Below, in pieces: positions 31,354 to 39,499 of a stretch of DNA of 64,000 nucleotides. This DNA comes from an uncultured Oscillospiraceae bacterium (GTDB lineage: Bacteria > Bacillota > Clostridia > Oscillospirales > Acutalibacteraceae): contig UQAZ01000008.1 in NCBI GenBank assembly GCA_900539165.1, positions 1 to 64,000 of the forward strand. Reading direction: 5' to 3'. Numbering within the stretch: position 1 is the first letter of the stretch; every line of letters starts with the position of its first letter. Under the pieces are notes generated by a model, which saw only the letters and a program-made list of their open reading frames with translations, was not told the DNA's origin and ran no database searches. The position numbers were made by a program, and so were the translations under genes.

Positions 31354-33006
31354 ATGAGAAAAAGGTACAACTACTTTGACGACGACACCGACGAAAACGG
31401 TAAGATTAAAACCGACAGAGCAAAAAAATCTATCAAGGATATAAAAATCGACGGCGAAAAAATACTGAGCGCTTTGAAATACATAGCGTCGGTAATCGGT
31501 GTAAATCTGTTGCTTTTTGCTAAAAATGTAAGAAAATTCTTCACCAACAGCGACAAAAAGGGTAACGCCGTAAAGGTCGGCTTTTCTCTCATTTTGGTAA
31601 CGATAATACTCATAGTTACCGTCACCTGCGCCTCCATATCCGCCTCAACGCATAAGCAAAGTCATAAAGACGCTCGCCTCGGAAAAGCCGCATACAAGGT
31701 GTGCAGCGAATATTCCGAGAAATACGGAATTGCAAACTATAAATTTATGAACAGCGAATACAGCGTTAAGGGCTGTATGCTCACAGGTCTGTGCGTTGCA
31801 AGAGCAGTTGACTTTGATGCCGACGGAACTCAGGAGCTGTTGCTCGGATACAACGATAACGACACATATTATGTTGAGGTTTGGGGTTTCCATTCGGGCG
31901 AATTTACACAGCTTTACAGCCAAAATGTTTTTCAGCGAAATGACAGAAACAGCGACATTTGGATTTCGCTTTACTCAGACGATAAGCATTTCTATCTTGC
32001 AGAGCATAGCGGAGACAGGGCTGAAAATGTTAAGCTTTTGAAGCTTGCAGGCAACAGCTTTAAGGAAAAGGGCGAAGCGTCATATGATGAGGAATCGCTA
32101 AAATACACCCTGCACAAAAAGAACGCAACTGACAGCTTTGAGCGTATTCGATTTGCCGTTTTAAGAGAAAGCACCGCTGCCGAAACGGTTGACAGCACAC
32201 TCGATGTAATAGATGAGTTTTCAAAGAATGTTGAAACCACCACGGTTGCAAGCAATAAAGAAAACGAAGCGTCGCAATACGACTCCCTGAACACGGCATA
32301 TTGCAAAATCATAGATAAGTACAACAAGGAATACGGTGCGTCGGCTATCGGCACGGACAATTCAATGCCTTGCGTTACAGGCTTGGCAGTCGTGGATTTA
32401 ATCGATTTCAACGGTGACGGAACAGACGAGCTTTTATTAATTTATCGCAGATTGGTAAACGAGCGTGAGGAAAACAGCAACGGAGAGCATGTCGCAGTTT
32501 CAAGAGAAAAATATTTTTGCGAAATCTACACCTTCAACGGTCAAAAAGCGCTGAATGTGTACCAAAACGAAGGTATCTCGAATCTGTCGGACAACACCGA
32601 TTGCGCCTACTATATCATTAAAAACGACGGCAACGAAAAAAAGCTGTGCGTAAACAATTTCACCTACTCTAAACGAGGCAGGGTTATGAGCGCAACAAGC
32701 AAGATTTTGGCATTCAACGGCGAAAGATTTGAATCGGAAAATAAATTCAGAGTTGAAAACGAATACGGATATATGTCGTATTACATCAACTCAAAGTCCT
32801 CGTATAAATCTAAATTCATCAGTGAGGGCGGTTACTCCGTTCCATTCTTTGACGGCACGCAATCCTTTGATTCGTCGCAATACAGCATAACCTATTTGAA
32901 AGTGGACAAGGACAGCACATCAAAAATTAAGGGCGTACCCGACAGAACGGAAACCGCCATCAAAAAGCTTAACCCGTCCTACGCTCCGCCAAAGGACAAG
33001 CAGTAA
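31354..33006 (+). CDS. Membrane-anchored protein with two DxDGT-ELL repeats
   Basis: A 550-residue protein. A basic cytosolic N-terminus (1-72) leads to one membrane helix (about 74-97) and an extracellular part with two related modules, each preceded by a helix with KYNKEYG or SEKYG: VDFDADGTQELLLGYND near 152 and IDFNGDGTDELLLIY near 351. These resemble the calcium-binding FG-GAP/VCBS or EF-hand-like DxDxDG loops; each is followed by a strand with E-[VI]-[WY]-x-F. There is no wall-anchor motif. A long Ser/Tyr/Asn-rich C-terminus follows. Function unknown; many Oscillospirales encode similar surface proteins. SD AGGAGGTGAG. Confidence 0.75.
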   Translation: MRKRYNYFDDDTDENGKIKTDRAKKSIKDIKIDGEKILSALKYIASVIGVNLLLFAKNVRKFFTNSDKKGNAVKVGFSLILVTIILIVTVTCASISASTHKQSHKDARLGKAAYKVCSEYSEKYGIANYKFMNSEYSVKGCMLTGLCVARAVDFDADGTQELLLGYNDNDTYYVEVWGFHSGEFTQLYSQNVFQRNDRNSDIWISLYSDDKHFYLAEHSGDRAENVKLLKLAGNSFKEKGEASYDEESLKYTLHKKNATDSFERIRFAVLRESTAAETVDSTLDVIDEFSKNVETTTVASNKENEASQYDSLNTAYCKIIDKYNKEYGASAIGTDNSMPCVTGLAVVDLIDFNGDGTDELLLIYRRLVNEREENSNGEHVAVSREKYFCEIYTFNGQKALNVYQNEGISNLSDNTDCAYYIIKNDGNEKKLCVNNFTYSKRGRVMSATSKILAFNGERFESENKFRVENEYGYMSYYINSKSSYKSKFISEGGYSVPFFDGTQSFDSSQYSITYLKVDKDSTSKIKGVPDRTETAIKKLNPSYAPPKDKQ

Positions 33007-33050
33007 AGGCAGGCTTTCGATAAGTCTCTGAAACACGATGATAAATAATG

Positions 33051-33155
33051 CCTCCCTTAGCAAGGGGGATTCCCCTGTCAGGGGAAATGTCTGCTTTGCA
33101 GACAAAAGGGTCCGCCGTCTGCGGCTGAGCAAGGGAACCACGAAGTGGTGGAGGG
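33051..33155. repeat. Palindrome-cluster repeat bounded by CCTCCC/GGAGGG
   Basis: A string of five small hairpins: CCCTTAGCAAGGG, TCCCCTGTCAGGGGA, GTCTGCTTTGCAGAC, GCCGTCTGCGGC and ACCACGAAGTGGT, flanked by the inverted ends CCTCCC and GGAGGG. Elements of this type are scattered between genes of Ruminococcaceae and look like small non-autonomous mobile repeats (MITE-like). Confidence 0.75.
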
Positions 33156-33224
33156 ATAGTCATAATTCACAGAATGCCTATATGTAACCGGCTGAAAAGG
33201 CACAGAGTAGGCAGTTACGCAAAG

Positions 33225-33310
33225 CCCTCAGTCAGCTACGCTGACAGCTCCCTTGAAAAGGGAGCCTATGAGATGCTGACATTTTCCCTTTGCCAAGGGG
33301 AGTGCCGAAA
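33225..33310. repeat. Second palindrome-cluster repeat
   Basis: Contains GTCAGCTACGCTGAC, GCTCCCTTGAAAAGGGAGC and CCCTTTGCCAAGGGG, the common CCCTCAGTCAGC...GGGAGCC type of intergenic repeat in gut Clostridia. It shares CCCTT..AAGGG modules with the first cluster. Confidence 0.65.
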
Positions 33311-33519
33311 ATCCTTTATCCTAAAAAGAGAGCCGTAGCGTATCGAAACAGTATTTTCGGCACGCTATGGCTGTTTTTCATTCTATCCTCCGTTAAATTG
33401 TGCAATCTTCCAAAAACAATGCTTAATTTTTGGTAAAAATACGCATAAGCTTTTTATTGAATGCAAAAAAGCATAGTGATATACTTATTTTGATACATTA
33501 CAAACAGAGGAGGAATTCT

Positions 33520-35064
33520 ATGTCTAAAAAAGGAACTGCCGTGGCTGAAAGCACCGCACCGGCAGAAAAAAAGTATATGAAGCCCTCGGAAATTGTCACT
33601 TTCGGTATAGGACTTTTCGGTGTTGCATTGCTCACCGGATGGATGCCCGATTACACGATGACATTTTTTGCGGACTTTGCGTTTAAGGGAAAGGGCTTCG
33701 ACAGCAGCCAACTTGCAAATGTTGTATCGCTCGTATTCGGCGTAGCCGGTATCATCGGCGCAGTGTGTGAACTCGTCATCGGCGTTTTAGTCGACAGAAC
33801 GAGAACGCCGCTGGGTAAAGTTAAGCCTTGGGTTGGCTTTGGTGCAATACCGTTTGCGGTAATTTCAATGCTCGTTTTCGTTGCACCTAACACAAGCTCG
33901 TTTACGGTAGCAACAATTTGGATGTTCGTCATCTATTCGCTTTACACAGCCGTTTCGTGTGCGGTAGAGTCCCCGTCAAACTGCTTTGGCGCACTCTGTT
34001 CACCAAATCCGAGTGAGCGTTCGAGTGCGATTTCAATCTCTTCGTTCCTGCGTTCGGTAGGCCAAAGCGGCGGTCAGGTTGTCATCATCGTAGTGCCTCT
34101 CATTATGAAAGCGCTTATGGGACAGCAACAGTACAAAAATGCCGAGGGTCAGGGTCTTGACCTTATCATTTCGACTGCCGTATGCGCACTCGGTATGGTA
34201 ATTTTTGTAATGATTTTCTTTGCAAACAACAAGGAAAGAGTGCCTTACACAAGCGAAAAGGTAAGCCTAAAGGAGTCCGTAAAGCTTGTTTTTACAAACA
34301 AAAATCTCCTTATGGTTTCTCTCACAAAGCTGTTTGGCTTCGGCAGAGGCGTTTACGGTACGGTATCGCTTTACATCGCCGTTTATTTGCTCGGCTCAAA
34401 GGGCTTAAAGCTTGCACTTATGCTTCCTATGGGTATCGGCACGGCAGTCGGAACCTTGCTTGTAAACCTTGTACTTAAAAAGTTTTCAACAAAGCAGACC
34501 TACATACTTTTCTGCGTTTACGGTGCGTCTGCTATGGCAATTCTGTTCCTTGCATCACGAGGCATAGGCTTTAACAGCAACCTCATTGTTCCGTTCTTGA
34601 TTCTCAACTTCTTCTGCGGAATACAGCACGGCAACACCAATGTTACGCCTAACATTATGATTGCGGACTGTATCGACGAAATGGAGTACAAAACAGGTAA
34701 GCGTCAAGAAGGACTTGCATATGCAGGCTACGGCTTGATTTCAAAAATTGCGGCAGCAGGCACAAAATGGCTCGCTCCCGTACTCGTTTACACCTGGTCG
34801 GGTTATCAATTTTCAACCAGCCCAAGCGTTGCATATGCAGAACAGTCAAACGATGTTTTGATGAAGTTCCTCGCAATTTATACAATCATTCCTGCGATAT
34901 TCATTATTCTTCAGTTTATTCCTATTTTGTTCTACGATATGGTAGGCGAAAAGAAGGAAAGAATCACCGCTGCCCTGCTCGAAAAGAGAGCAAAGGAAGA
35001 GGCTGAGGCTGCTCAGGCAGAGGCGCAAAGCGAAGAAGAACCGGCAGTGGAAATGGCAGAATAG
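33520..35064 (+). CDS. GPH-family (MelB-like) sugar:cation symporter
   Basis: A 514-residue MFS transporter with 12 hydrophobic segments. I chose ATG 33520, 6 bases behind GAGGAGG. Family marks: the cation-site helix ending GVLVDRTRTPLGKVKPWVGFG, the ANNKERVPYT mid-loop, and MIADCIDEMEYKTGKRQEGLAYAGYG, as in glycoside-pentoside-hexuronide:cation symporters. The C-terminal 40 residues are an acidic Ala/Glu tail. The substrate is not shown by the neighbours; no glycosidase is adjacent. Confidence 0.87.
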   Translation: MSKKGTAVAESTAPAEKKYMKPSEIVTFGIGLFGVALLTGWMPDYTMTFFADFAFKGKGFDSSQLANVVSLVFGVAGIIGAVCELVIGVLVDRTRTPLGKVKPWVGFGAIPFAVISMLVFVAPNTSSFTVATIWMFVIYSLYTAVSCAVESPSNCFGALCSPNPSERSSAISISSFLRSVGQSGGQVVIIVVPLIMKALMGQQQYKNAEGQGLDLIISTAVCALGMVIFVMIFFANNKERVPYTSEKVSLKESVKLVFTNKNLLMVSLTKLFGFGRGVYGTVSLYIAVYLLGSKGLKLALMLPMGIGTAVGTLLVNLVLKKFSTKQTYILFCVYGASAMAILFLASRGIGFNSNLIVPFLILNFFCGIQHGNTNVTPNIMIADCIDEMEYKTGKRQEGLAYAGYGLISKIAAAGTKWLAPVLVYTWSGYQFSTSPSVAYAEQSNDVLMKFLAIYTIIPAIFIILQFIPILFYDMVGEKKERITAALLEKRAKEEAEAAQAEAQSEEEPAVEMAE

Positions 35065-35075
35065 GAGGGACGAAT

Positions 35076-36056
35076 ATGACAAAAGCAAAAAAAGAATTTA
35101 AGGCAGGACTTTACGGTCTGGCTGCGGCTGTTATCACGGCGGTCATTCTTATCGGCTTAACCGTGTATGCATTCACCTCCGGCTATGACGCATTTTCGCC
35201 CGAAAAAACCGCACAAAATTATGCCGACACCATTGTTCAAACAGGCGACGGCTATAACGCATTGAAAATTTCTCTCGTGTCAAAGGAGCAGAAATTCGGC
35301 AGTTTTGTAACTAACGCTTATATGTCGCCGTATGTAAATGACAACAGCGGAAAGAAGAAAGGCGAAAAAAAGGTTGAGCAAAATGAATTAATCGGAACAG
35401 GCTCTGACGAAGAAGCGCAAATGCTCGACACAATTTACAGCACAATGTACGACTACTATGAAGAACTTATGAAAACAGTCGGACTTCAAAATTACGACGA
35501 GTTTTACAGCCTCTATTTTGCAAAGCTCAAAGAGGTCAGAGTGGCTGTTCTTCAAGACGATTATATGGACACAGACTTTATGTTCAGCGTGTTTGAATCC
35601 AATGTTCAGACCTATGCAAACAAACTGACAGGTACTCAAGAAAAGCTTGCGGCTGACGAAAAAACCGTTATTCAAAAGGCTTCGACAGGTATCTATCAGG
35701 AGCTTTACGGCAAAGACTACAAGCTCACGACAACCGTAACCGACACAAAGGAATTATCTGCCGATGAGGTCAAGGCTTATGTAACAGGCTACAAGGACAG
35801 AGTTGTTCCTATAAGCAAAAAAAACGAAGCCCTTGCGGACACGCTTGACGACGAAAAATCATCAGAAATGAAAGCCGCATTTGACAACCTTAATGTTACA
35901 GACAAAATTGAAGCGGTTGACGAATGCACCGTTGAGGTAACAAATCAAAACGGCGATGTCGTTGCAAGCACAAAGGTTTATGTTGTAAGAATCGGCAACA
36001 GTTGGTATGTTGACAATTCAAACACGGACACCGAGCCGCTTTATCTTGTAAAATAA
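35076..36056 (+). CDS. Hypothetical anchored extracellular protein
   Basis: A 326-residue protein with an N-terminal membrane helix (about 13-35) used as a signal anchor and a hydrophilic Asp/Lys/Tyr-rich remainder containing no Cys. The C-terminal 60 residues look like a beta-rich NTF2-like or DUF4878-type fold (TVEVTNQNGDVVASTKVYVVRIGNSWYVDNS). It follows the GPH gene by 11 bases behind AGGAGGG and is followed by a terminator, so the two form an operon. Function unknown. Confidence 0.75.
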   Translation: MTKAKKEFKAGLYGLAAAVITAVILIGLTVYAFTSGYDAFSPEKTAQNYADTIVQTGDGYNALKISLVSKEQKFGSFVTNAYMSPYVNDNSGKKKGEKKVEQNELIGTGSDEEAQMLDTIYSTMYDYYEELMKTVGLQNYDEFYSLYFAKLKEVRVAVLQDDYMDTDFMFSVFESNVQTYANKLTGTQEKLAADEKTVIQKASTGIYQELYGKDYKLTTTVTDTKELSADEVKAYVTGYKDRVVPISKKNEALADTLDDEKSSEMKAAFDNLNVTDKIEAVDECTVEVTNQNGDVVASTKVYVVRIGNSWYVDNSNTDTEPLYLVK

Positions 36057-36065
36057 ATATTTTTC

Positions 36066-36107
36066 ACCGTCCCCCATTGCGAACATCGCCTTGAGGGGCG
36101 GTTTTTT
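36066..36107 (+). terminator. Terminator
   Basis: ACCGTCCCC pairs with GGGGCGGT, followed by TTTTTT, 10 bases after the stop at 36056. Confidence 0.7.
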
Positions 36108-36174
36108 CGCCTTTTTTCGTCCGAAATTGTTTACATATCTGTAACAAAATTTACAAAAAAATTACGCAAAAGAC

Positions 36175-36203
36175 TTGATATAATTGACGATATGTTATAT
36201 TAT
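36175..36203 (+). promoter_or_regulatory. Promoter of ftsEX
   Basis: TTGATA (36175-36180), 17 bases, TATTAT (36198-36203); the leader then runs about 90 nt to ftsE. Confidence 0.55.
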
Positions 36204-36211
36204 AACAATGA

Positions 36212-36269
36212 TAAAAAAGTGTTCGTGCAAGTCTCGAACGCTGCAAAAACGGCGAAAAGCCGTATTGAA
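36212..36269 (+). promoter_or_regulatory. ftsE leader with two hairpins
   Basis: Hairpin GTTCG..CGAAC (about 36222-36240) and hairpin ACGGC-GAAA-AGCCGT (about 36248-36263), the latter closed by a GNRA loop. Neither is followed by a T-run, so these are not terminators. I do not recognise a riboswitch class. Confidence 0.35.
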
Positions 36270-36299
36270 ACCAGATGAATTTTGTTAGGAGTAATTGTC

Positions 36300-37166
36300 G
36301 TGATTGAATTTAAGGATGTCACAAAAGTATATGACAGTAACGACACTCACGCTCTCGAAAAGGTAAATATCAAAATCGAGGACGGAGAGTTTGTTTTCGT
36401 TGTAGGCTCCTCAGGTGCGGGTAAAAGTACCTTTCTCAAGCTTATTATGCATGAGGAAAAGCCTACCGAGGGCGAGGTAGTAGTAAACGGCTACTCCTCT
36501 GCCACTATGAAAAAGAAGCAGGTTCCTTATTACAGAAGAACAATGGGAATCGTGTTCCAGGATTTCAGAATCATACCAAAAATGAGTGTTTATGATAATG
36601 TTGCATTTGCAATGCGTGTTATCGGCACGGGCGAAAAGGAAATCAGAAAGAGAGTTCCTTACATTCTCCAGCTTGTAGGTCTCAGTCAAAAGGCAAGGTC
36701 TATGCCAAACGAGCTTTCGGGCGGTGAACAGCAGAGAGTTTCGCTTGCAAGAGCGCTTGTAAACAACCCTAAGCTCATCATTGCGGACGAGCCTACCGGT
36801 AATGTAGACCCTGAGATGAGCCACGAAATCGTAGACCTGCTCACAAAAATCAATAACAGCGGTACAACGGTCGTAATGGTAACCCACGAACACGACCTTG
36901 TTCGTACCTTCCAGCGCAGAGTAATTGTTATTCAGCACGGTAAGGTTGTTTCCGACACACCCGACCCGACCTATGCAAAGTTTAACACCAAAGAGGTAAA
37001 CAAAAAAGCTCCTGCCGCTATGTACTACTATGAGGAAAATGTTAAGCAGGAAAACATTACAGAGGTTTTTGATAACCTTGAGGATGTTACCTCAGCAAAA
37101 CAGGACGACACCGACACCGACGGCGAGGTTGACCTTAACGATTTAGCAAACGGAGGTGAGCAGTAA
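36300..37166 (+). CDS. ftsE: Cell division ATP-binding protein FtsE
   Basis: A 288-residue ABC ATPase from GTG 36300 (AGGAG eight bases upstream; a TTG at 36282 is too close to the SD). Walker A GSSGAGKST, signature LSGGEQQRVSLARAL, Walker B LIIADEPTGNVD and switch His VTHEHD are all present. A C-terminal acidic tail of about 60 residues (VTSAKQDDTDTDGEVDLNDL) is longer than in E. coli. FtsE with FtsX forms the membrane complex that activates wall hydrolases during division. The stop overlaps ftsX by one base. Confidence 0.96.
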   Translation: MIEFKDVTKVYDSNDTHALEKVNIKIEDGEFVFVVGSSGAGKSTFLKLIMHEEKPTEGEVVVNGYSSATMKKKQVPYYRRTMGIVFQDFRIIPKMSVYDNVAFAMRVIGTGEKEIRKRVPYILQLVGLSQKARSMPNELSGGEQQRVSLARALVNNPKLIIADEPTGNVDPEMSHEIVDLLTKINNSGTTVVMVTHEHDLVRTFQRRVIVIQHGKVVSDTPDPTYAKFNTKEVNKKAPAAMYYYEENVKQENITEVFDNLEDVTSAKQDDTDTDGEVDLNDLANGGEQ

Positions 37167-38134
37167 TGTCAGGTTCAAGCTTTAATTACCTCATCAAAGA
37201 GGGTTTTAGAAACACCTGGACAAACCGTATGATGTCTATTGCATCTATCTGCGTTCTGCTCAGCTGTTTGGTTATCATTGGCTCGGCTTCTATGATTTTC
37301 TTAAATATCGAATCCCTTGTGGATAAAATTGAAGCCGAAAATGTTATTATGGTTTATATCGGAGACAAAACTCTTGCAGAAAGCAATGAAAGCGACGCTC
37401 TCGACATAGACTCCACAATTACCCAAGAAGATATTGACAAAATGGGCGACGAACTCAGAGCAATGAGCAATGTCCAAAATGTTGAATTTGTATCAAAGGA
37501 AGAAGCTTGGGAGGATCAGCTCTCCACTATGGAGGACGCTCAGGCACAGCTGTTCAAGGAGGAAACCGACAAAATTCCGCTTCCGAACGCATATAAGGTA
37601 ACAGTTAGCGATTTGGCACAGTTTGACCAAACGGTTGACGAAATCAAACAGCTTGATAACATCTACACCGTTCGCCAAAACACCGACCTTGCAAGAAAAC
37701 TTGACACCCTTTCAAGAGGAATCAGCATTATTGCAATCGTAATCATCGCAGTTCTTTTCGTAATTTCGATGTTTATTATTTCAAACACAATCAAGCTTAC
37801 CGTTTACTCACGCCGACTTGAAATCAGCATTATGAAAAGCGTTGGCGCAACAAACGGCTTCGTTCAGCTTCCGTTCGTTGTTGAGGGCGTAATCCTCGGC
37901 ATAGTATCGGGTGTGCTTTCACTCGGTGCGGTTTGGGGCATTTACGAGCTTGCAGTATCAAGGCTCGGATATGTATTCTCCGAAATAGGTCTTGACCCGC
38001 TTGCATTCACCGATTACGCATTAATTATGCTCGGCGTATTCGTTGCCATCGGTATCATCAGCGGTGTAGGCGGTTCACTCATTACAATGAGAAAATATTT
38101 GAATAAGGAAGGCAGTGAGATAAGTGCGATATAA
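37166..38134 (+). CDS. ftsX: Cell division protein FtsX
   Basis: A 322-residue membrane protein with four helices (about 22-45, 185-210, 235-258, 285-305) and a large extracellular loop (about 48-180) that in this family binds the hydrolase partner. FtsX/MacB-like segments at the C-terminus (SVGATNGFVQLPFVVEGVILG) are typical. The partner gene overlaps its end by 11 bases, which supports direct coupling. Confidence 0.96.
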   Translation: MSGSSFNYLIKEGFRNTWTNRMMSIASICVLLSCLVIIGSASMIFLNIESLVDKIEAENVIMVYIGDKTLAESNESDALDIDSTITQEDIDKMGDELRAMSNVQNVEFVSKEEAWEDQLSTMEDAQAQLFKEETDKIPLPNAYKVTVSDLAQFDQTVDEIKQLDNIYTVRQNTDLARKLDTLSRGISIIAIVIIAVLFVISMFIISNTIKLTVYSRRLEISIMKSVGATNGFVQLPFVVEGVILGIVSGVLSLGAVWGIYELAVSRLGYVFSEIGLDPLAFTDYALIMLGVFVAIGIISGVGGSLITMRKYLNKEGSEISAI

Positions 38135-39323
38135 AAGAATTTTATCGATAATTTTATCTGTAATCTTTGTTTTCGGCGCTGCAACCTCCTCGCTTTCAGT
38201 CTATGCAAAAACCTATACTCAGGCGGATATTAACCGACTGAAGGAAAAGAACGCAGAGGCTCAAAAGCAAATTGATTCTCTCGCAAATGAAAAGCAAAAA
38301 ACCGACGAGTATATCACTGCGCTTGATAAAAAAATTCAAGTGATTCAGGATCAGATTAAGGCTCTCGAATCGCAGAGAAGCGACCTTGAAAGCAGTATCA
38401 AGGACATAGAGGCAAAAATCGCAGATACCGAAGCAGAAATGCAGCGTATCAGAGATGAAATCGAAGCAAAGCAAAAGGAGTATGACAAGATTTTCAACGA
38501 ATACTGTCAGCGCCTCAGAGCAATGTATGTTTCAGGTCAAGCAAGCAACCTTGAGGTTTTGCTCACCTGCTCCGACATCAGTTCGATTCTTACCAGAAGC
38601 GAGATGATTAAATCCGTTTCACGCAAGGACAGCAAAACCCTTAACGAGCTTACAAAAAAGATGGAGGAAATCTCCAAGGATAAGGCTTCCCTCGAAAGAA
38701 AGAAGCTTGAGCTTAACGAGGATAAGGAAAAGCTTGACTCTCAAAAGAGCGAGCTTGACAAAAATATTAAGGATGTCAATTCATCAAAGTCCGAGCTTGA
38801 TGCCGAAATGGCAAAGGCTAATGCGGCTATGAGGGATATAAAGGACAGCATCAGCGAATATCAGGAAACAATCGACAATAACTCTGAAGAAATGCAAAGA
38901 ATATCGAGAAAGATTCGCCAGTCAAGTTCTTCAGGAAACGGTGCATTCAGCGGTTCTATGAGATACCCTACCGATTCAACAACAATTTCGGCAGGTTATC
39001 CTACATATTCAAGCGGTCGTTGGCACGGCGGCGTGGACTTCCCTGTTCCGCCAGGCTCAAATGTCTATGCGGCTGCATCGGGTACCGTAACCGTGGCAAT
39101 GAATCTTGAGACGAGCTACGGTCACTATCTCGTAATCGACCACGGCAACGGACTTTCAACCCTTTATGGTCATAACACCACTTTATATGTAGGAGTAGGC
39201 GACCATGTAAACAAGGGACAGGTTATCGCTTCAAGCGGCAGCACGGGAAATTCGACAGGTCCGCACTGTCATTTTGAGGTTAGAATTAACGGTAATCAGG
39301 TTAATCCTATGAACTACCTATAA
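38124..39323 (+). CDS. LytM/M23 murein hydrolase with coiled coil (EnvC/PcsB-like), copy 1
   Basis: A 399-residue protein with a signal peptide (about 1-30), a long coiled coil (about 32-262) and a C-terminal M23 domain (about 285-399). Zinc residues are present: HGGVDF (His and Asp) and GPHCHFEV (HxH), so it should be an active endopeptidase. The coiled coil resembles the FtsX-binding part of EnvC and PcsB. It starts with GTG inside the ftsX end and is followed by a terminator, making it the most likely direct FtsEX partner. Confidence 0.9.
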   Translation: MRYKRILSIILSVIFVFGAATSSLSVYAKTYTQADINRLKEKNAEAQKQIDSLANEKQKTDEYITALDKKIQVIQDQIKALESQRSDLESSIKDIEAKIADTEAEMQRIRDEIEAKQKEYDKIFNEYCQRLRAMYVSGQASNLEVLLTCSDISSILTRSEMIKSVSRKDSKTLNELTKKMEEISKDKASLERKKLELNEDKEKLDSQKSELDKNIKDVNSSKSELDAEMAKANAAMRDIKDSISEYQETIDNNSEEMQRISRKIRQSSSSGNGAFSGSMRYPTDSTTISAGYPTYSSGRWHGGVDFPVPPGSNVYAAASGTVTVAMNLETSYGHYLVIDHGNGLSTLYGHNTTLYVGVGDHVNKGQVIASSGSTGNSTGPHCHFEVRINGNQVNPMNYL

Positions 39324-39357
39324 GAAATGCATATGTATAACTAATCAAATACAGTCA

Positions 39358-39393
39358 AAAATGCTACGGAGTAATCACCGTGGCATTTTTTGT
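39358..39393 (+). terminator. Terminator after ftsEX-hydrolase operon
   Basis: AAAATGC-TACGG and CCGTG-GCATTTTTT form a stem with a T-run. Confidence 0.8.
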
Positions 39394-39435
39394 TAAATAA
39401 AATTGTAAACATTATAAAAAATACATAATTTTCAT

Positions 39436-39464
39436 TTTACTTATAATAATAAATGTGTTAAAAT
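39436..39464 (+). promoter_or_regulatory. Promoter of second hydrolase gene
   Basis: TTTACT (39436-39441), 17 bases, TAAAAT (39459-39464), about 35 bases before the start at 39500. Confidence 0.6.
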
Positions 39465-39499
39465 ATATTGTGAGTAAAAATATTTGGAGGCGATTTAGT

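Larger units (their letters stand above)
33007..33519. other. Intergenic region with palindrome clusters
   Basis: No gene is seen in these 513 bases. They hold two clusters of short palindromes (33051-33155 and 33225-33310), a longer inverted repeat AGCCGTAGCGT/ACGCTATGGCT (33331-33372) and the SD of the next gene. The frames that cross it derive their length from the repeats. Confidence 0.7.

Noticed and set aside
32920..33163. Overlapping frames at the end of the DxDGT protein and the repeat
   Set aside because: Their length comes from the palindrome-cluster repeat; no SD and no conserved domain.
36205..36299. c-di-GMP riboswitch in the ftsE leader
   Set aside because: The conserved GEMM-type core sequences are absent; only two plain hairpins are visible.
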